A DNA stretch of 64,000 nt from Saccharomonospora piscinae (GCF_005862235.1 NZ_VCEK01000001.1:1-64000), one strand, 5' to 3'; positions 25,928 through 36,795 are shown, numbered from the stretch's first letter. Notes: a model not told the origin generated them from the sequence alone. Numbers and translations: made by a program.

Positions 25928-27679
25928 GTGGGCTCGGACGCGACGACTCGCCGGAGCGGCGACGGCGGCTACACGACCAGTACCGCCTTCCTGGAGGCGC
26001 TGGCCGAGGGCGGCGTGGAGTACGTCTTCGGCAACCTCGGCAGTGACCACCCGGGCATCCTCGAGGCGTACGCGCTGGCCCGCGCCGAGGGGCGCGAGCA
26101 CACCCTGCCCCGCCTCGTGATCTGCCCGCACGAGAGCGTCGCGATGGCGGCGGCACTCGGCCATGCCCAGGTCAGCGGTGTGGCGCAGGTGGTGCTGGCG
26201 CACGTGGAGTGCGGCACCCAGAACATCGGCGGCATGCTGCACAACGCCGCCAAGGGCCGCACCGGGGTACTGATGTACGCGGGAGCGTCGCCCTTCACCC
26301 AGGACGGCGAGCTGTTCGGCAGCCGCAACGAGTTCATCCAGTGGATCCAGGACGTCCACGACCAGCGCGGCATCGTGCGCGGGTACACGAAGTACGACAA
26401 CGAGATCCGCACGGGCGCCAACGTCAAGCAGCTCGTCCGCCGTGCGGTGCAGATCGCGAGCAGCAGCCCCGCGGGGCCGGTCTACCTCGTCGGTCCCCGG
26501 GAGGTCATGGAGGCCGAGGCGCCGCCGCAGCGGGCCGACCCGGCGCAGTTCCCGCCCGTCGCCCCGGCCGCGCTCGCGCCGGACACGGTGGAGCGGGTGG
26601 CCTCCGCGCTGGCGGGCGCGCGGCAGCCGGTGGTCGTCACCTCGTACCTCGGGCGCGACCGCGCGGCCGTGCCGGAGCTGGTCCGGCTGTGCGAGGCGGC
26701 GGGTGCCGGGGTGCTGGAGTCGGTGCCCATGCACGTCAACTTCCCCGCCGACCACCCGCTGCACTGGGGCTACCAGTGGAACGACCAGCACCACAACCCG
26801 CTGCTGGAATCAGCCGACGTGGTTCTGGTACTCGGCAGCGACGTGCCGTGGATCCCGACGCGGAACCGGCCGTCGGCCGACGCGCGGGTGTTCGTCGTCG
26901 ACGAGGACCCGCTCAAGGAGCAGATGCCGCTGTGGCACGTGCCCGCCGAACTCTTCGCCCGTGCCGACCTCGCCACGGCGGTGCGGCAGCTGCGGGAGCG
27001 TGTCACGGAGCTGGCGGAGCCCTCCGCCGTGGCGGCCCGCCGGGCCACGGCGGAGGCCGAGCACGAGCGGCTGTTCGAGCAACGATCACGGTGCGAGGTC
27101 CCCGACGGCGAGACGATCACGCCGGAGTACCTGGTCGCGCTCGTCCGCGACCTCGTCGACGACGACACTCTGGTACTGACCGAGTCGATCACCAACTACC
27201 CCGCGGTGAGCTGGCACCTGCGCCGGAACACGCCCGGGTCGCTGCTCGGCTCCGGCGGTGGCTCGCTCGGGTGGGCACTCGGCGCGGCGGTGGGCGCCAA
27301 GCTCGCCGCACCGGACCGGACCGTGGTGTCCCTGGTCGGCGACGGCTCGTACCTCTTCGGTGTCCCGTCCTCGGCGTTCTGGCTGGCGCGCCGCTACGAC
27401 GCGCCGTCGTTGACGATCGTCTTCGACAACAACGGCTGGAACGCGCCCAAGGCGTCGGCGCTGGGCGTGCATCCGGACGGCACGGCCGCGCGACACGACG
27501 ACTTCGGGGTCGACTTCACCCCGCAGGCCGACCTGGCCGGCATCGCGGCCGCCGCGGGTGGCGCGTGGGGCAGGACGGTCAAGGCGGCGGGCGAGCTGCC
27601 CGGCGCGCTCGCGGAGGCGTACTCCGTCGTGCGGTCGGGCCGCGCCGCGGTCCTGGCTGTGCAGGTCCCCGGCCTCTGA
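25928..27679 (+). CDS. thiamine pyrophosphate-dependent enzyme, acetolactate synthase-like
   Basis: TPP enzyme of 583 residues with the three-domain layout of the acetolactate synthase family. The N-terminal pyrimidine-binding domain has the cofactor Glu in CPHESVAMAAALGHAQ. A central domain runs from about 200 to 340. The C-terminal domain has GDGSYLFG and FDNNGWNAP, the GDG...NN TPP/Mg motif. No small regulatory subunit is adjacent, so valine/isoleucine synthesis is unlikely; oxidase, decarboxylase or another 2-oxoacid reaction is possible. Start GTG 25928 with GGAAAGGA upstream. An IclR gene follows on the same strand and may regulate it. Confidence 0.85.
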   Translation: MGSDATTRRSGDGGYTTSTAFLEALAEGGVEYVFGNLGSDHPGILEAYALARAEGREHTLPRLVICPHESVAMAAALGHAQVSGVAQVVLAHVECGTQNIGGMLHNAAKGRTGVLMYAGASPFTQDGELFGSRNEFIQWIQDVHDQRGIVRGYTKYDNEIRTGANVKQLVRRAVQIASSSPAGPVYLVGPREVMEAEAPPQRADPAQFPPVAPAALAPDTVERVASALAGARQPVVVTSYLGRDRAAVPELVRLCEAAGAGVLESVPMHVNFPADHPLHWGYQWNDQHHNPLLESADVVLVLGSDVPWIPTRNRPSADARVFVVDEDPLKEQMPLWHVPAELFARADLATAVRQLRERVTELAEPSAVAARRATAEAEHERLFEQRSRCEVPDGETITPEYLVALVRDLVDDDTLVLTESITNYPAVSWHLRRNTPGSLLGSGGGSLGWALGAAVGAKLAAPDRTVVSLVGDGSYLFGVPSSAFWLARRYDAPSLTIVFDNNGWNAPKASALGVHPDGTAARHDDFGVDFTPQADLAGIAAAAGGAWGRTVKAAGELPGALAEAYSVVRSGRAAVLAVQVPGL

Positions 27680-27725
27680 CGCGGTCATCGGCAGGGAAGC
27701 GTCCTCACCCGGGCGGGCGAACTCG

Positions 27726-27731
27726 TACTAT
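27726..27731 (+). promoter_or_regulatory. -10 element upstream of the IclR gene
   Basis: TACTAT ends 8 nt before GTG 27740, with no Shine-Dalgarno between, suggesting a nearly leaderless transcript separate from the TPP enzyme gene. Confidence 0.4.
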
Positions 27732-27739
27732 TTCGCACC

Positions 27740-28513
27740 GTGGATGGGGAGACGAGGCAGCCTGCCCGCACGCGGTCGCGGTCGGTGCTCGCGCGCGGGC
27801 TGTCGCTGCTGGACGCGTTCACCTCCGGTGAACCCGAACTGACGCTCGCCGAGATCGCCGCCCGGACCGGGTTGCCCAAGCCCACGGCACACCGGCTGCT
27901 CGGCGATCTCGTGGAGTGGGGTGCGATCGAACGGTCGGGGCCGGGGCACTACCGGCTGGCGACCAAGCTGTTCCGGCTGGGGCAGCTGGTGCCCGTCCAC
28001 CGCGTCCTGCGGGAGGCCGCGCTGCCGCACCTGGAGCGGCTGCACGAGGTCAGCAGGGAGAACGTGCACCTCGCCGTGGCCGACAGCGTCTACACGCTGT
28101 TCGTCGAGAAGGTCACCGGGCGCGACGCCATGCCCCTGCGCTCGCGGGTGGGCTCGCGGCTGTTGTCGCACTGCACGGCCACGGGCAAGGTGTTCCTCGC
28201 CTGGGGCGGTCGCGACCGGTTCCATCGCCTGGTCACCGCGGGGCTGCCCCGGCTCACCCCGAGAACCATCGTGTTGCCGGGGCTGCTGCACCAGGATCTC
28301 ACGCGCACGGTCGAGCGGGGTGTGGGAATCAGCTACGAGGAGGCCGAGGCCGGGGTGGCTGCCGTGGCCGCTCCCGTCCACGGCAGGGCCGGGCGGGTGG
28401 TGGCCGCCCTGTCCGTGACCGGCCGGGCGCAGACCCTCGATCTGGACCGGTTCGGGCAGGCCGTGCGGGTCGCCGCGACCGCGATGTCGACCGCGCTCGG
28501 TGATGGCGTGTGA
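27740..28513 (+). CDS. IclR family transcriptional regulator
   Basis: Regulator of 257 residues. The N-terminal winged helix (LTLAEIAARTGLPKPTAHRLL at about 33-53, then WGAIERSGPGHYRL) is followed by the IclR ligand-binding domain with LSHCTATGKVFLAW and the C-terminal VAAPVHGRAGRVVAALSVTG stretch. Such proteins respond to small organic acids. The neighbour upstream is the TPP enzyme, a plausible target. It is separated from aspS by 186 nt with a 7-bp hairpin (28522-28541) that may end its transcript. Confidence 0.88.
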   Translation: MDGETRQPARTRSRSVLARGLSLLDAFTSGEPELTLAEIAARTGLPKPTAHRLLGDLVEWGAIERSGPGHYRLATKLFRLGQLVPVHRVLREAALPHLERLHEVSRENVHLAVADSVYTLFVEKVTGRDAMPLRSRVGSRLLSHCTATGKVFLAWGGRDRFHRLVTAGLPRLTPRTIVLPGLLHQDLTRTVERGVGISYEEAEAGVAAVAAPVHGRAGRVVAALSVTGRAQTLDLDRFGQAVRVAATAMSTALGDGV

Positions 28514-28521
28514 GCGCAGCG

Positions 28522-28541
28522 GATCACCGGTCCGGGTGATC
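28522..28541 (+). terminator. hairpin after the IclR gene
   Basis: GATCACC (28522-28528) and GGTGATC (28535-28541) around a 6-nt loop, 8 nt past the IclR stop. No T-tract; modest support as a terminator. Confidence 0.4.
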
Positions 28542-28699
28542 GGGGCGCGAACAGACCCGCGCACGGCAAACCTGGTGGCGTCGGCGCCGGTTGCATTGGC
28601 TAACCTGTGCTGTCGGCTGCCCGTGCCGCGCGGTGCCGTGCCGGACCACCGGGCAGCGACCACCCGTCGGACGAACGTTTGTCGAGAGGATCCCGCGAA

Positions 28700-30463
28700 G
28701 TGCTTCGCACCCACAACGCCGGCGCGCTGCGTGCCGGGCACGTTGGCCAGACAGTCACCCTCACCGGCTGGGTGGCACGGCGGCGCGATCACGGCGGGGT
28801 GATCTTCATCGATCTCCGCGACGCCAGTGGCATCGCCCAGATCGTGTTCCGCGAGGGCGAGATGGCCGAGCGCGCCCACGGGCTGCGCTCCGAGTACTGC
28901 CTGCGGATCACCGGCGAGGTCTCCCGGCGGCCCGAGGGCAACGAGAACCCCGAGATCTCCACCGGCGACATCGAGGTCTACGTCACCGACCTCGAGGTGC
29001 TGTCCGAGTCGGCGGTGCTGCCCTTCCCCATCGACGAACGCCTTGAGGTGGGGGAGGAGACCCGGCTGCGGTACCGGTATCTGGACCTGCGGCGCGGCGG
29101 GCCCGCCTCGGCCATGCGGCTGCGCAGCGAGGTCAACCGGGTGGCCCGGGACGTCCTGCACCGGCACGACTTCGTCGAGGTGGAGACTCCGACCATGACC
29201 CGCTCGACGCCCGAGGGCGCGCGGGACTTCCTGGTGCCCGCGCGGCTGCGCCCCGGAGCGTGGTACGCGCTGCCGCAGTCGCCGCAGCTGTTCAAGCAGT
29301 TGCTCATGGTCGGCGGCCTCGAACGCTATTACCAGATCGCCCGCTGCTACCGCGACGAGGACTTCCGGGCCGACCGGCAGCCCGAGTTCACCCAGCTCGA
29401 CATCGAGATGAGCTTCGTCGAGCAGGACGACGTCATCGCGCTGGCCGAGGAAGTGATCTCGGCGCTGTGGTCGCTCGCCGGTGCCGAGGTCACCGCCCCG
29501 TTCCGGCGGATGACCTACGCCGAGGCCATGAGCCGCTACGGCACCGACAAGCCCGACCTGCGGTTCGGACTGGAACTCGTCGAGCTGACCGAGTTCTTCG
29601 CCGACACGCCGTTCCGGGTGTTCCAGGCACCGTACGTGGGCGCCGTGGTGATGCCCGGTGGTGCCGACCAGCCCCGCCGAACGCTGGACGCCTGGCAGGA
29701 GTGGGCCAAGCAGCGGGGTGCCAAGGGTCTCGCCTACGTGCTCGTCGGCGAGGACGGGACGCTGGGCGGTCCGGTGGCCAAGAACCTGTCCGAGCAGGAG
29801 CGGGACTCCCTCGCCGACGCCGTCGGCGCCAAGCCGGGCGACTGCGTGTTCTTCGCTGCGGGCAGGCCGAAGGACTCCAGGGCACTGCTGGGCGCGGCCA
29901 GGGTCGAGATCGCCCACCGCCTCGGCATGGTGGACGAGAACGCGTGGTCGTTCGTGTGGGTCGTGGACGCCCCGCTGTTCGAGTCGGCCGACGAGACCGA
30001 CGACGTGGCCGTGGGCAGCGGCAAGTGGACCGCCGTACACCACGCCTTCACCTCACCGACCCCGGAGTGGATCGACAAGTTCGAGTCGGACCCCGGCAAC
30101 GCGCTCGCCTACGCCTACGACATCGTCTGCAACGGCAACGAGATCGGCGGCGGCTCCATCCGTATCCACCGCGCCGACGTGCAGAAGCGCGTGTTCGAGG
30201 TGATGGGTCTCTCGGCGGACGAGGCGCAGGAGAAGTTCGGCTTCCTGCTCGACGCCTTCCAGTACGGCCCGCCCCCGCACGGCGGCATCGCGTTCGGCTG
30301 GGACCGCATCGTGATGCTGCTGGCCCGCGCCGAGTCGCTGCGCGAGGTGATCGCGTTCCCGAAGACCGGTAACGGCTTCGACCCGCTCACCGGAGCGCCC
30401 GCGCCCATCACAGCCCAGCAGCGCAAGGAGGCCGGGGTCGACGCCAAGCCGCAGCAGCGCTGA
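28700..30463 (+). CDS. aspS: aspartyl-tRNA synthetase
   Basis: Class II synthetase of 587 residues. The order is an N-terminal OB-fold anticodon domain ([19 protein letters not shown]), the catalytic core with motif 2 ([23 protein letters not shown] region) and motif 3 near the C-terminus ([13 protein letters not shown]), with the bacterial insertion domain between. In actinobacteria this enzyme is often non-discriminating, charging tRNA-Asn too when gatCAB is present; that cannot be decided here. Start GTG 28700 with GAGAGGA 9 nt upstream; the frame is open further upstream but without family similarity. Confidence 0.95.
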   Translation: MLRTHNAGALRAGHVGQTVTLTGWVARRRDHGGVIFIDLRDASGIAQIVFREGEMAERAHGLRSEYCLRITGEVSRRPEGNENPEISTGDIEVYVTDLEVLSESAVLPFPIDERLEVGEETRLRYRYLDLRRGGPASAMRLRSEVNRVARDVLHRHDFVEVETPTMTRSTPEGARDFLVPARLRPGAWYALPQSPQLFKQLLMVGGLERYYQIARCYRDEDFRADRQPEFTQLDIEMSFVEQDDVIALAEEVISALWSLAGAEVTAPFRRMTYAEAMSRYGTDKPDLRFGLELVELTEFFADTPFRVFQAPYVGAVVMPGGADQPRRTLDAWQEWAKQRGAKGLAYVLVGEDGTLGGPVAKNLSEQERDSLADAVGAKPGDCVFFAAGRPKDSRALLGAARVEIAHRLGMVDENAWSFVWVVDAPLFESADETDDVAVGSGKWTAVHHAFTSPTPEWIDKFESDPGNALAYAYDIVCNGNEIGGGSIRIHRADVQKRVFEVMGLSADEAQEKFGFLLDAFQYGPPPHGGIAFGWDRIVMLLARAESLREVIAFPKTGNGFDPLTGAPAPITAQQRKEAGVDAKPQQR

Positions 30464-30543
30464 CGCACCAGCACGGAGAAACCAGCGGCCCCGTCCGGCG
30501 CGCGTCAGCCGTTTGCCTGTGGTGGGGCCCTCTCGTCGACTAG

Positions 30544-30549
30544 TAGGGT
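30544..30549 (+). promoter_or_regulatory. -10 element of the phosphotransferase gene
   Basis: TAGGGT ends 8 nt before ATG 30558 and no Shine-Dalgarno is visible, consistent with a leaderless transcript. Confidence 0.4.
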
Positions 30550-30557
30550 CGGACACG

Positions 30558-31769
30558 ATGATTCTGGATGCCTCTTCCACCGACGATTCCCCCGTCGGCG
30601 GAGGAGTCGAACCGTCTCCGGTCGCCGCAGCGGTGGCGACCGCCGAATCCGTCCTCGCACACCGCTTCGGCAGTTCCATCCCGCTGGCGGAGCCCGAGGA
30701 CCTCGCGGGCAGCGGCCCCGCCACCGTGGTCAGGGCCAGGGTGGCCTCCTCGGCGTTCGCGCTGCCGCGCACCCTGGTGATCAAGCACTACCCGGAGGAG
30801 CCCGACGGCGGATGGCCCGACTCCTTCGCCAGGGAAGCTGCGACCTACCAGTTGTTCACCGCGTTGCCACCCGAGGACCGGGTGTGTCCCGAGCTGCTGG
30901 CTCACGACGGTGACAAGCGCATCCTGGTGCTCGACGACCTCGGCCGGGCTCCGACGCTGGAGGACAAGCTGCGCGGGTCGGACGCCCGGGCTGCCGAGAC
31001 CGCGCTGCTGTCGTGGGCGCGCGCGCTCGGCCGGATGCACGCGAGCACCGCCGGTCGCGAGCCGGACTTCGACGCGCTACTGCGCAGGCTCAGCCGCGCG
31101 CGCGGCGACGAGGCGGGACCCGACCACGACGGTGACGACATGGTGCCGCTCGCGGCGGTCGCGGAACTGCCCGCCCTGCTGCACGGCTCGTTCGGTGTCT
31201 CGACGCCCGACACCGTGCTGGACACGGTGGAACGCGCGGCAGAGGGGTCCCGTTCGGCGACCTACCGGGCGTTCAGCCCGGTGGATCTGTGGCCGGACAA
31301 CAACCTGATCACCGATGCCGGAGTGCGATTCCTCGACTTCGAGCACGGGCGCATCCGCAACGCACTGGCCGACGTCGCCCACCTGTGGGCACCGTTCGCG
31401 TCGAGCCCGCAACCGCTGGCGCTGCCCGGCGGGCTGAGCGAGGCGATGACCGCGGCCTGGCGGGCCGAGGTCGTGGAACTGTGGCCGGGCCTGGCCGACG
31501 ACGAGCGGCTCTCGTCGTTCACGCTGAACGCCCAGCTGGTGCTGGTGTGGGTGAGCACGTGGCGCGACCTGCCCAACCTGGGCGACGCCCGTGGCGCCGG
31601 ACCGGCCAGCCGTGCGGCGGCGCTCGTGAGCTGGTGGCGCGATCTCGCCGGGCGGGCGGAACTCGCGGGCGAGCAGGCCGTCGCCGACCACGCGGCGGCG
31701 GTGTCCGCCGCGCTCGACGCGCGCCTCGGCCCGGGGCTTGAGCTGGCGCTGTACCCGGCGTTCCGGTAG
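30558..31769 (+). CDS. phosphotransferase family protein (APH/choline kinase-like fold)
   Basis: Kinase-like protein of 403 residues. A nucleotide-binding Lys is likely in TLVIKHYPEEP, the Brenner-type loop reads FSPVDLWPDNNL, and the metal-binding Asp is in RFLDFEHG. The canonical HxD of the catalytic loop is PVD here, so the His is lost while Asp and Asn remain. The substrate is unknown: small-molecule hydroxyl phosphorylation is possible, antibiotic resistance is not implied. It lies between aspS and rarA on the same strand, with its own -10-like element. Confidence 0.75.
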   Translation: MILDASSTDDSPVGGGVEPSPVAAAVATAESVLAHRFGSSIPLAEPEDLAGSGPATVVRARVASSAFALPRTLVIKHYPEEPDGGWPDSFAREAATYQLFTALPPEDRVCPELLAHDGDKRILVLDDLGRAPTLEDKLRGSDARAAETALLSWARALGRMHASTAGREPDFDALLRRLSRARGDEAGPDHDGDDMVPLAAVAELPALLHGSFGVSTPDTVLDTVERAAEGSRSATYRAFSPVDLWPDNNLITDAGVRFLDFEHGRIRNALADVAHLWAPFASSPQPLALPGGLSEAMTAAWRAEVVELWPGLADDERLSSFTLNAQLVLVWVSTWRDLPNLGDARGAGPASRAAALVSWWRDLAGRAELAGEQAVADHAAAVSAALDARLGPGLELALYPAFR

Positions 31770-31817
31770 CGGCGGCACCGCGGTGACAGCGGCAACAACA
31801 CTGTCGGCGGGGCCGGT

Positions 31818-31823
31818 TACGGT
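31818..31823 (+). promoter_or_regulatory. -10 element of rarA
   Basis: TACGGT ends 6 nt before GTG 31830 with no Shine-Dalgarno, the classic spacing for a leaderless start. Confidence 0.5.
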
Positions 31824-31829
31824 CGGGGT

Positions 31830-33215
31830 GTGCACCAGGACGAACTCTTCAGGGTGAACCCGGACGTCGCCGAGTCCGGGCGCGCCGAGTCGGCGACCTC
31901 GACGGCCCCGGTCTCGACCCCGGCCCCGGCCCACGCCCCGCTCGCGGTGCGGATGCGGCCTCGGTCGCTGGACGAGGTGGCGGGGCAGCAGCACCTGCTG
32001 TCCGACGGCGCGCCACTGCGCAGGCTGGTGGAGGGCGCCACACCCGCGTCGGTGCTGCTGTACGGGCCTCCGGGCACCGGCAAGACCACTTTGGCCGGTC
32101 TCGTCTCGACGGCCACCGGGCGGCGCTTTGTCGCGCTCTCGGCGCTGTCGGCTGGTGTCAAGGAGGTCCGCGGCGTCATCGAGGAGGCACGTCGTCGCCG
32201 CCAGTACACCACCGAGGACACCGTGCTGTTCATCGACGAGGTCCACCGCTTCTCCAAGACACAGCAGGACGCGCTGCTGGGCGCGGTCGAGGACCGCACC
32301 GTGCTGCTGGTGGCGGCCACGACCGAGAACCCGTCGTTCTCGGTCGTGGCCCCGCTGTTGTCGCGGTCGCTGGTGCTGCAACTCCGGCCGCTGACCGACG
32401 ACGACGTGGCCGGGCTCGTTCGCCGGGCCGTGTCCGACGAGCGCGGTCTCGCGGGCGGTGTCGACGTCGCCGACGAGGCGGTCGAGCACCTGGTGCGGCT
32501 CGCGGCGGGGGACGCGCGCCGGGCGCTGACCGCGTTGGAGGCGGCCGCCGAGGCGGCCACGGCCACGGGCACGGGCCGGATCGACCTCGCCACCGTGGAG
32601 TCCACGGTGGACAAGGCGGCCGTGCGTTACGACCGTGACGGCGACCAGCACTACGACGTCATCAGTGCGTTCATCAAGTCGATTCGCGGCTCCGACGTCG
32701 ACGCCGCGCTGCACTATCTCGCTCGCATGATCGAGGCGGGCGAGGACCCGCGTTTCATCGCCCGCAGGCTGGTGGTGCATGCCAGTGAGGACATCGGACT
32801 GGCCGATCCGGGCGCGTTGCAGGCCGCGGTCGCCGCCGCCCACACCGTGCAGCTCATCGGTATGCCCGAGGGCAGGCTGGCGCTCGCGCAGGCGACCGTC
32901 CATCTCGCCACCGCGCCGAAGTCCAACGCCGTCATCACGGCCATCGACGCGGCGCTGGCCGACGTGCGCTCCGGCGGTGTCGGCTCGGTGCCGCCGCACC
33001 TGCGCGACGGGCACTACACGGGTGCGGCGACCCTCGGTAACGCCCAGGGCTACCGCTATCCCCACGACACAGCGGAGGGCGTGCTCGCCCAGCAGTACCC
33101 GCCGGACGAACTCGTCGGCCGGGACTACTACCACCCCGGGTGGCACGGCGCGGAACGCACCCTGGCCGAGCGGGTGCCGAAGCTGCGCCGCACTATCCGG
33201 GGAGGCGGTCGGTAG
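31830..33215 (+). CDS. rarA: replication-associated recombination protein A (RarA/MgsA)
   Basis: AAA+ ATPase of 461 residues acting at stalled replication forks. Walker [12 protein letters not shown], Walker [17 protein letters not shown], sensor AATTENPSF and the C-terminal tetramerisation region ([22 protein letters not shown], then [10 protein letters not shown]) are complete. The GTG start sits 6 nt after a TANNNT -10 element, so it is probably translated without a leader. Downstream are DUF948, DUF6167 and alaS, the standard actinobacterial order. Confidence 0.93.
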   Translation: MHQDELFRVNPDVAESGRAESATSTAPVSTPAPAHAPLAVRMRPRSLDEVAGQQHLLSDGAPLRRLVEGATPASVLLYGPPGTGKTTLAGLVSTATGRRFVALSALSAGVKEVRGVIEEARRRRQYTTEDTVLFIDEVHRFSKTQQDALLGAVEDRTVLLVAATTENPSFSVVAPLLSRSLVLQLRPLTDDDVAGLVRRAVSDERGLAGGVDVADEAVEHLVRLAAGDARRALTALEAAAEAATATGTGRIDLATVESTVDKAAVRYDRDGDQHYDVISAFIKSIRGSDVDAALHYLARMIEAGEDPRFIARRLVVHASEDIGLADPGALQAAVAAAHTVQLIGMPEGRLALAQATVHLATAPKSNAVITAIDAALADVRSGGVGSVPPHLRDGHYTGAATLGNAQGYRYPHDTAEGVLAQQYPPDELVGRDYYHPGWHGAERTLAERVPKLRRTIRGGGR

Positions 33216-33283
33216 TGGCTGACGACGCGCGGTAGCCTGACGGCCAATCCTGGTGGTCGGTGATGAAGTTCCGAGGAGGGTAT

Positions 33284-33685
33284 GTGTCGGCAGGGCAGAT
33301 CGCCGCGTTGATCGCCGCGGGCGCCTTCGTGCTGCTGGTGTTGTTCCTGGTGATCGCGCTGGTCAAGCTCGGCCGCACGCTCGACGAGGCCACGACCGCG
33401 ATTCGCAAGGCGCACGAGAACACCGATCCGCTCCTGCACGGGGCGAATGAAACGATCACCCACGTCAACACGCAGTTGGAGCGGGTGGACGGCATCACGG
33501 CCAACGCGCAGGCGGTGTCGGGCAACGTGTCCGCCCTCTCGTCGGTGTTCACCGCCACGCTCGGAGGGCCGCTCGTGAAGACGGCCGCGCTCTCCTACGG
33601 CATCAGCAAGGCGATGCGGGCTCGCAGGCGCAAGGCCGACGAGGGCAAGCACTCCCGCCGCAGGAGGAAGAAGGGCGGTCGGTGA
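33284..33685 (+). CDS. DUF948 domain membrane protein
   Basis: Small protein of 133 residues. One N-terminal membrane helix (AALIAAGAFVLLVLFLVIALV) is followed by a helical, coiled-coil-like stretch (TLDEATTAIRKAHENTDPLL, then NTQLERVDGITANAQAVSGNV) and a very basic C-terminus (RRRRKKGGR). I chose GTG 33284, preceded by GGAGG; the frame opens at GTG 33260. It overlaps the next gene by 4 nt. Its function is unknown; it is a conserved neighbour of alaS in actinobacteria. Confidence 0.85.
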   Translation: MSAGQIAALIAAGAFVLLVLFLVIALVKLGRTLDEATTAIRKAHENTDPLLHGANETITHVNTQLERVDGITANAQAVSGNVSALSSVFTATLGGPLVKTAALSYGISKAMRARRRKADEGKHSRRRRKKGGR

Positions 33686-33999
33686 TGAAGCGACTCTTCT
33701 GGCTCGGTGTCGGTGTCGCCGCAGGGGTGACGCTGTCCCGCAAGGCGACCGAGACGGCTCGTCAGGCCTCGCCCGCCGGGTTAGCCTCGAACGTGGGTGA
33801 CGCCATCCGGGAGCTGGCGGGCGCCGTCGGCGCGTTCGGCGCCGACGTCCGTGTCGGCATGAGCGAGCGGGAGCACGAGCTGAACGACATCGTGGAGCAC
33901 CGTTCCGGACTGCCCCGGCAGCCCGCGGTCCGGGACGAGCGGGTGCGCGGGCGGCATGCCGCGCCCGAGTCCCGGCGAGCGCGCAGGGCGGAGAGCTGA
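33682..33999 (+). CDS. DUF6167-like small protein
   Basis: Hypothetical protein of about 105 residues. A short hydrophobic N-terminus (RLFWLGVGVAAGVTL) precedes a segment with LASNVGDAIRELAGAVGAF and a basic C-terminal tail. It begins with GTGATG, so either GTG 33682 or ATG 33685 may start it; both overlap the DUF948 stop. A two-gene DUF948-DUF6167 unit before alaS is common in actinobacteria. No function is known. Confidence 0.75.
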   Translation: MMKRLFWLGVGVAAGVTLSRKATETARQASPAGLASNVGDAIRELAGAVGAFGADVRVGMSEREHELNDIVEHRSGLPRQPAVRDERVRGRHAAPESRRARRAES

Positions 34000-34128
34000 C
34001 GGACGCGGTCGACACGCCGGCCCCTGCGGGTCGCCGCGGCCACGGCCTCTTCGCCGCCCCCGTTCGCATCCATCAGGACCGGTCCGCGCGATCCCGCGAG
34101 CCCGGCCGCCTCACGCCAAGGAAGACCA

Positions 34129-36795
34129 GTGGAAACACACGAGATCAACAAGCGATTTCTCGACTTCTTCGCCCGGCACGACCACACGAGGGTGCCGAGT
34201 GCGTCACTGCTCCTGGACGACCCGACGTTGCTGTTCGTGAACGCGGGCATGGTCCAGTTCAAGCCCTACTTCGTCGGTGAGGTACCCGCTCCCTACCCAC
34301 GCGCCACCAGCGTGCAGAAGTGCGTGCGCACCGGCGACATCGACGAGGTCGGCAAGACCACCCGCCACAACACGTTCTTCCAGATGGCGGGCAACTTCTC
34401 GTTCGGCGATTACTTCAAGCACGGCGCCATCAAGCAGGCGTGGGAACTGCTCACCACGTCGCAGGACGACGGTGGCTTCGGCTTCGACCCCAGCAGGTTG
34501 TGGGCCACCGTGTACGAGCACGACGCGGAGACGGCCGCCCTGTGGCGGGAGATCGCGGGCCTGCCCTCGGACCGCATCCAGTACCGCGACGCCGAGGACA
34601 ACTACTGGGACATGGGCGTACCCGGCCCGTGCGGGCCGTGCTCCGAGATCTACTACGACCGTGGGCCCGAGTACGGCCGCGAGGGCGGTCCCGCCGTGGA
34701 CGAGGACCGCTATCTGGAGATCTGGAATCTGGTCTTCATGCAGGAACTGCGGGGCGAGCTGAGCCCGAAGAAGGGCCACGCGCCCATCGGGGAGCTGCCG
34801 CAGAAGAACATCGACACCGGCATGGGTATCGAGCGTGTCGCGTACCTGTTGCAGGGTGTCGAGAACGTCTACGAGACCGACCTCGTGCGCCCGGTGATCA
34901 ACCGCGCCGAGGAGTTCTCCGGCCGTCGCTACGGCGCCGACCACACCGACGACGTCCGCTTTCGCGTCATCGCCGACCACGCGCGGTCGGGAGTCATGCT
35001 CATCGCCGACGGCGTCACGCCCGGCAACGAGGCACGGGGCTACGTGCTGCGCCGCCTGTTGCGCCGCATCGTGCGCTCGGTGCGGCTGCTCGGTGTCCAC
35101 GAGCCGGTGTTGCCGGAATTCGCCGCCGTGGTGCGCGACGCGATGGCGCCGTCGTACCCGGAGGTCGCCCGCGACTTCGACCGCATCAGCGATGTGATGC
35201 GGCTGGAGGAGGAGACGTTCCTGGCCACCCTGACCAGTGGCTCGCGCATCTTCGACCTCGCGGCGAGTCAGACCCGGGACTCCGGTGGCACGATCCTCGC
35301 GGGCGACAAGGCCTTCCAGCTGCACGACACCTACGGCTTCCCCATCGACCTGACGCTGGAGATGGCCGCGGAGCAGGGCCTCGCGGTGGACGAGGACGGC
35401 TTCCGCACGCTCATGGAGCAGCAGCGGCAGCGCGCGAAGGCCGACGCCGCCTCCCGCAAGACCGGCCGCGGCGACCTCTCGGTGTACCGCAACCTGCTGG
35501 AGGACCACGGGGAGACCCAGTTCCTCGGCTACACGGACCTGCAGGCCGACGCCAGGGTGCTGGGCCTGCTCGTCGACGGCAAACCCGTTCCCGCCGCGGC
35601 GGAGGGCACCACCGCCGAGCTCGTACTCGACCGCACCCCCTTCTACGCGGAGGGTGGTGGGCAGATCGCCGACACGGGCGTGCTCGTGGGCGAGGGTGTC
35701 GAACTCACGGTGCTCGACGTGCAGAAGCTGGTGCCTGGCCTGTTCGTCCACCGGGTGGAGGTCGTGGCGGGCGAGGTGGGCGTGGACACCCGCCTCACGG
35801 CCTCGGTGGACGGCACGCGGCGCGCGGCCGTCGCGCGGTCGCACTCGGCCACTCACCTGGTACACGCGGCGGTGCGGGGCGCCTATGGCAACCGCGCGGC
35901 CCAGGCGGGGTCGCTCAACACGCCCGGCCGGATGCGCTTCGACTTCACCACGCCGAAGTCCGTGTCGGCCGACGTTCTCACCGAGGTCGAGGAGGAGGTC
36001 AACGACTACCTCCAGACCGATGTCGAGGTGCGGTCGTACACGACGACCAAGGACCGGGCGCTCGAACTCGGCGCGGTCGCGCTGTTCGGCGAGAAGTACG
36101 GCAACGACGTGCGGGTGGTCGACATGGGCGACTACTCGCGGGAGCTCTGCGGCGGCACCCACGTCGAGCGCATCGGCCAGCTCGGGCTGGTCAAGCTGGT
36201 CGGCGACGCCTCCGTGGGCTCCGGCGTGCATCGCGTCGAGGCCCTCGTCGGCGGCGATGCCCTGCGCCACGTGCGTAAGGAGCAGCTGCTGGTGTCACAA
36301 CTGGCCGGAACGCTGAAGGTGCCCACCGACGAGTTGCCGTCGCGCGTCGAGGACGTGCTGACCCGGCTGCGCAACGCCGAGAAGGAGATCGAGCAGCTGC
36401 GGATGCGCGAGGTGCTGGGGTCGGCGGGCACGCTGGCCGACCGCGCCACCGACGTCGGCGGGGTCGCGGTCGTGGCGGAGCGGCTCGACCAGAGCATCGA
36501 CGCGGGCTCGCTGCGTGCGCTCACCGGCGAGGTGCGCAACCGGCTGGGCACCCGCCCCGGCGTCGTGGCGTTGTTCTCCCCGTCCGGCGACGGGAAGGTG
36601 AGCTTCGTGGTCGCCACCACCGCCGCCGCCCGTGACGCCGGGCTGGCGGCGGGCAAGCTCGTGCCCGCGTTCGCCGAGTCGATCGGTGGGCGAGGTGGCG
36701 GCAAGCCCGACATGGCGCAGGGCGGCGGCAGCAGGCCCGACGGCATCGGGCAGGCCGTGGAGGCCCTCCGCTCGGCCGTCGCGGCGGCCCGGTGA
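34129..36795 (+). CDS. alaS: alanyl-tRNA synthetase
   Basis: Class II synthetase of 888 residues, full length. The catalytic core includes [27 protein letters not shown] and [19 protein letters not shown]. The editing domain has [11 protein letters not shown] with the CGGTH zinc motif, and the C-terminal C-Ala domain ends [13 protein letters not shown]. It starts at GTG 34129 ([10 protein letters not shown]), with AAGGAAG upstream. I saw no T-box or other leader in the 129 nt before it. ruvX overlaps its stop by 4 nt. Confidence 0.96.
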   Translation: METHEINKRFLDFFARHDHTRVPSASLLLDDPTLLFVNAGMVQFKPYFVGEVPAPYPRATSVQKCVRTGDIDEVGKTTRHNTFFQMAGNFSFGDYFKHGAIKQAWELLTTSQDDGGFGFDPSRLWATVYEHDAETAALWREIAGLPSDRIQYRDAEDNYWDMGVPGPCGPCSEIYYDRGPEYGREGGPAVDEDRYLEIWNLVFMQELRGELSPKKGHAPIGELPQKNIDTGMGIERVAYLLQGVENVYETDLVRPVINRAEEFSGRRYGADHTDDVRFRVIADHARSGVMLIADGVTPGNEARGYVLRRLLRRIVRSVRLLGVHEPVLPEFAAVVRDAMAPSYPEVARDFDRISDVMRLEEETFLATLTSGSRIFDLAASQTRDSGGTILAGDKAFQLHDTYGFPIDLTLEMAAEQGLAVDEDGFRTLMEQQRQRAKADAASRKTGRGDLSVYRNLLEDHGETQFLGYTDLQADARVLGLLVDGKPVPAAAEGTTAELVLDRTPFYAEGGGQIADTGVLVGEGVELTVLDVQKLVPGLFVHRVEVVAGEVGVDTRLTASVDGTRRAAVARSHSATHLVHAAVRGAYGNRAAQAGSLNTPGRMRFDFTTPKSVSADVLTEVEEEVNDYLQTDVEVRSYTTTKDRALELGAVALFGEKYGNDVRVVDMGDYSRELCGGTHVERIGQLGLVKLVGDASVGSGVHRVEALVGGDALRHVRKEQLLVSQLAGTLKVPTDELPSRVEDVLTRLRNAEKEIEQLRMREVLGSAGTLADRATDVGGVAVVAERLDQSIDAGSLRALTGEVRNRLGTRPGVVALFSPSGDGKVSFVVATTAAARDAGLAAGKLVPAFAESIGGRGGGKPDMAQGGGSRPDGIGQAVEALRSAVAAAR

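Noticed and set aside
34000-34128. T-box or other aminoacyl-tRNA leader before alaS (and at 28514-28699 before aspS)
   Set aside because: No T-box consensus or specifier/antiterminator structure could be recognised in either leader.
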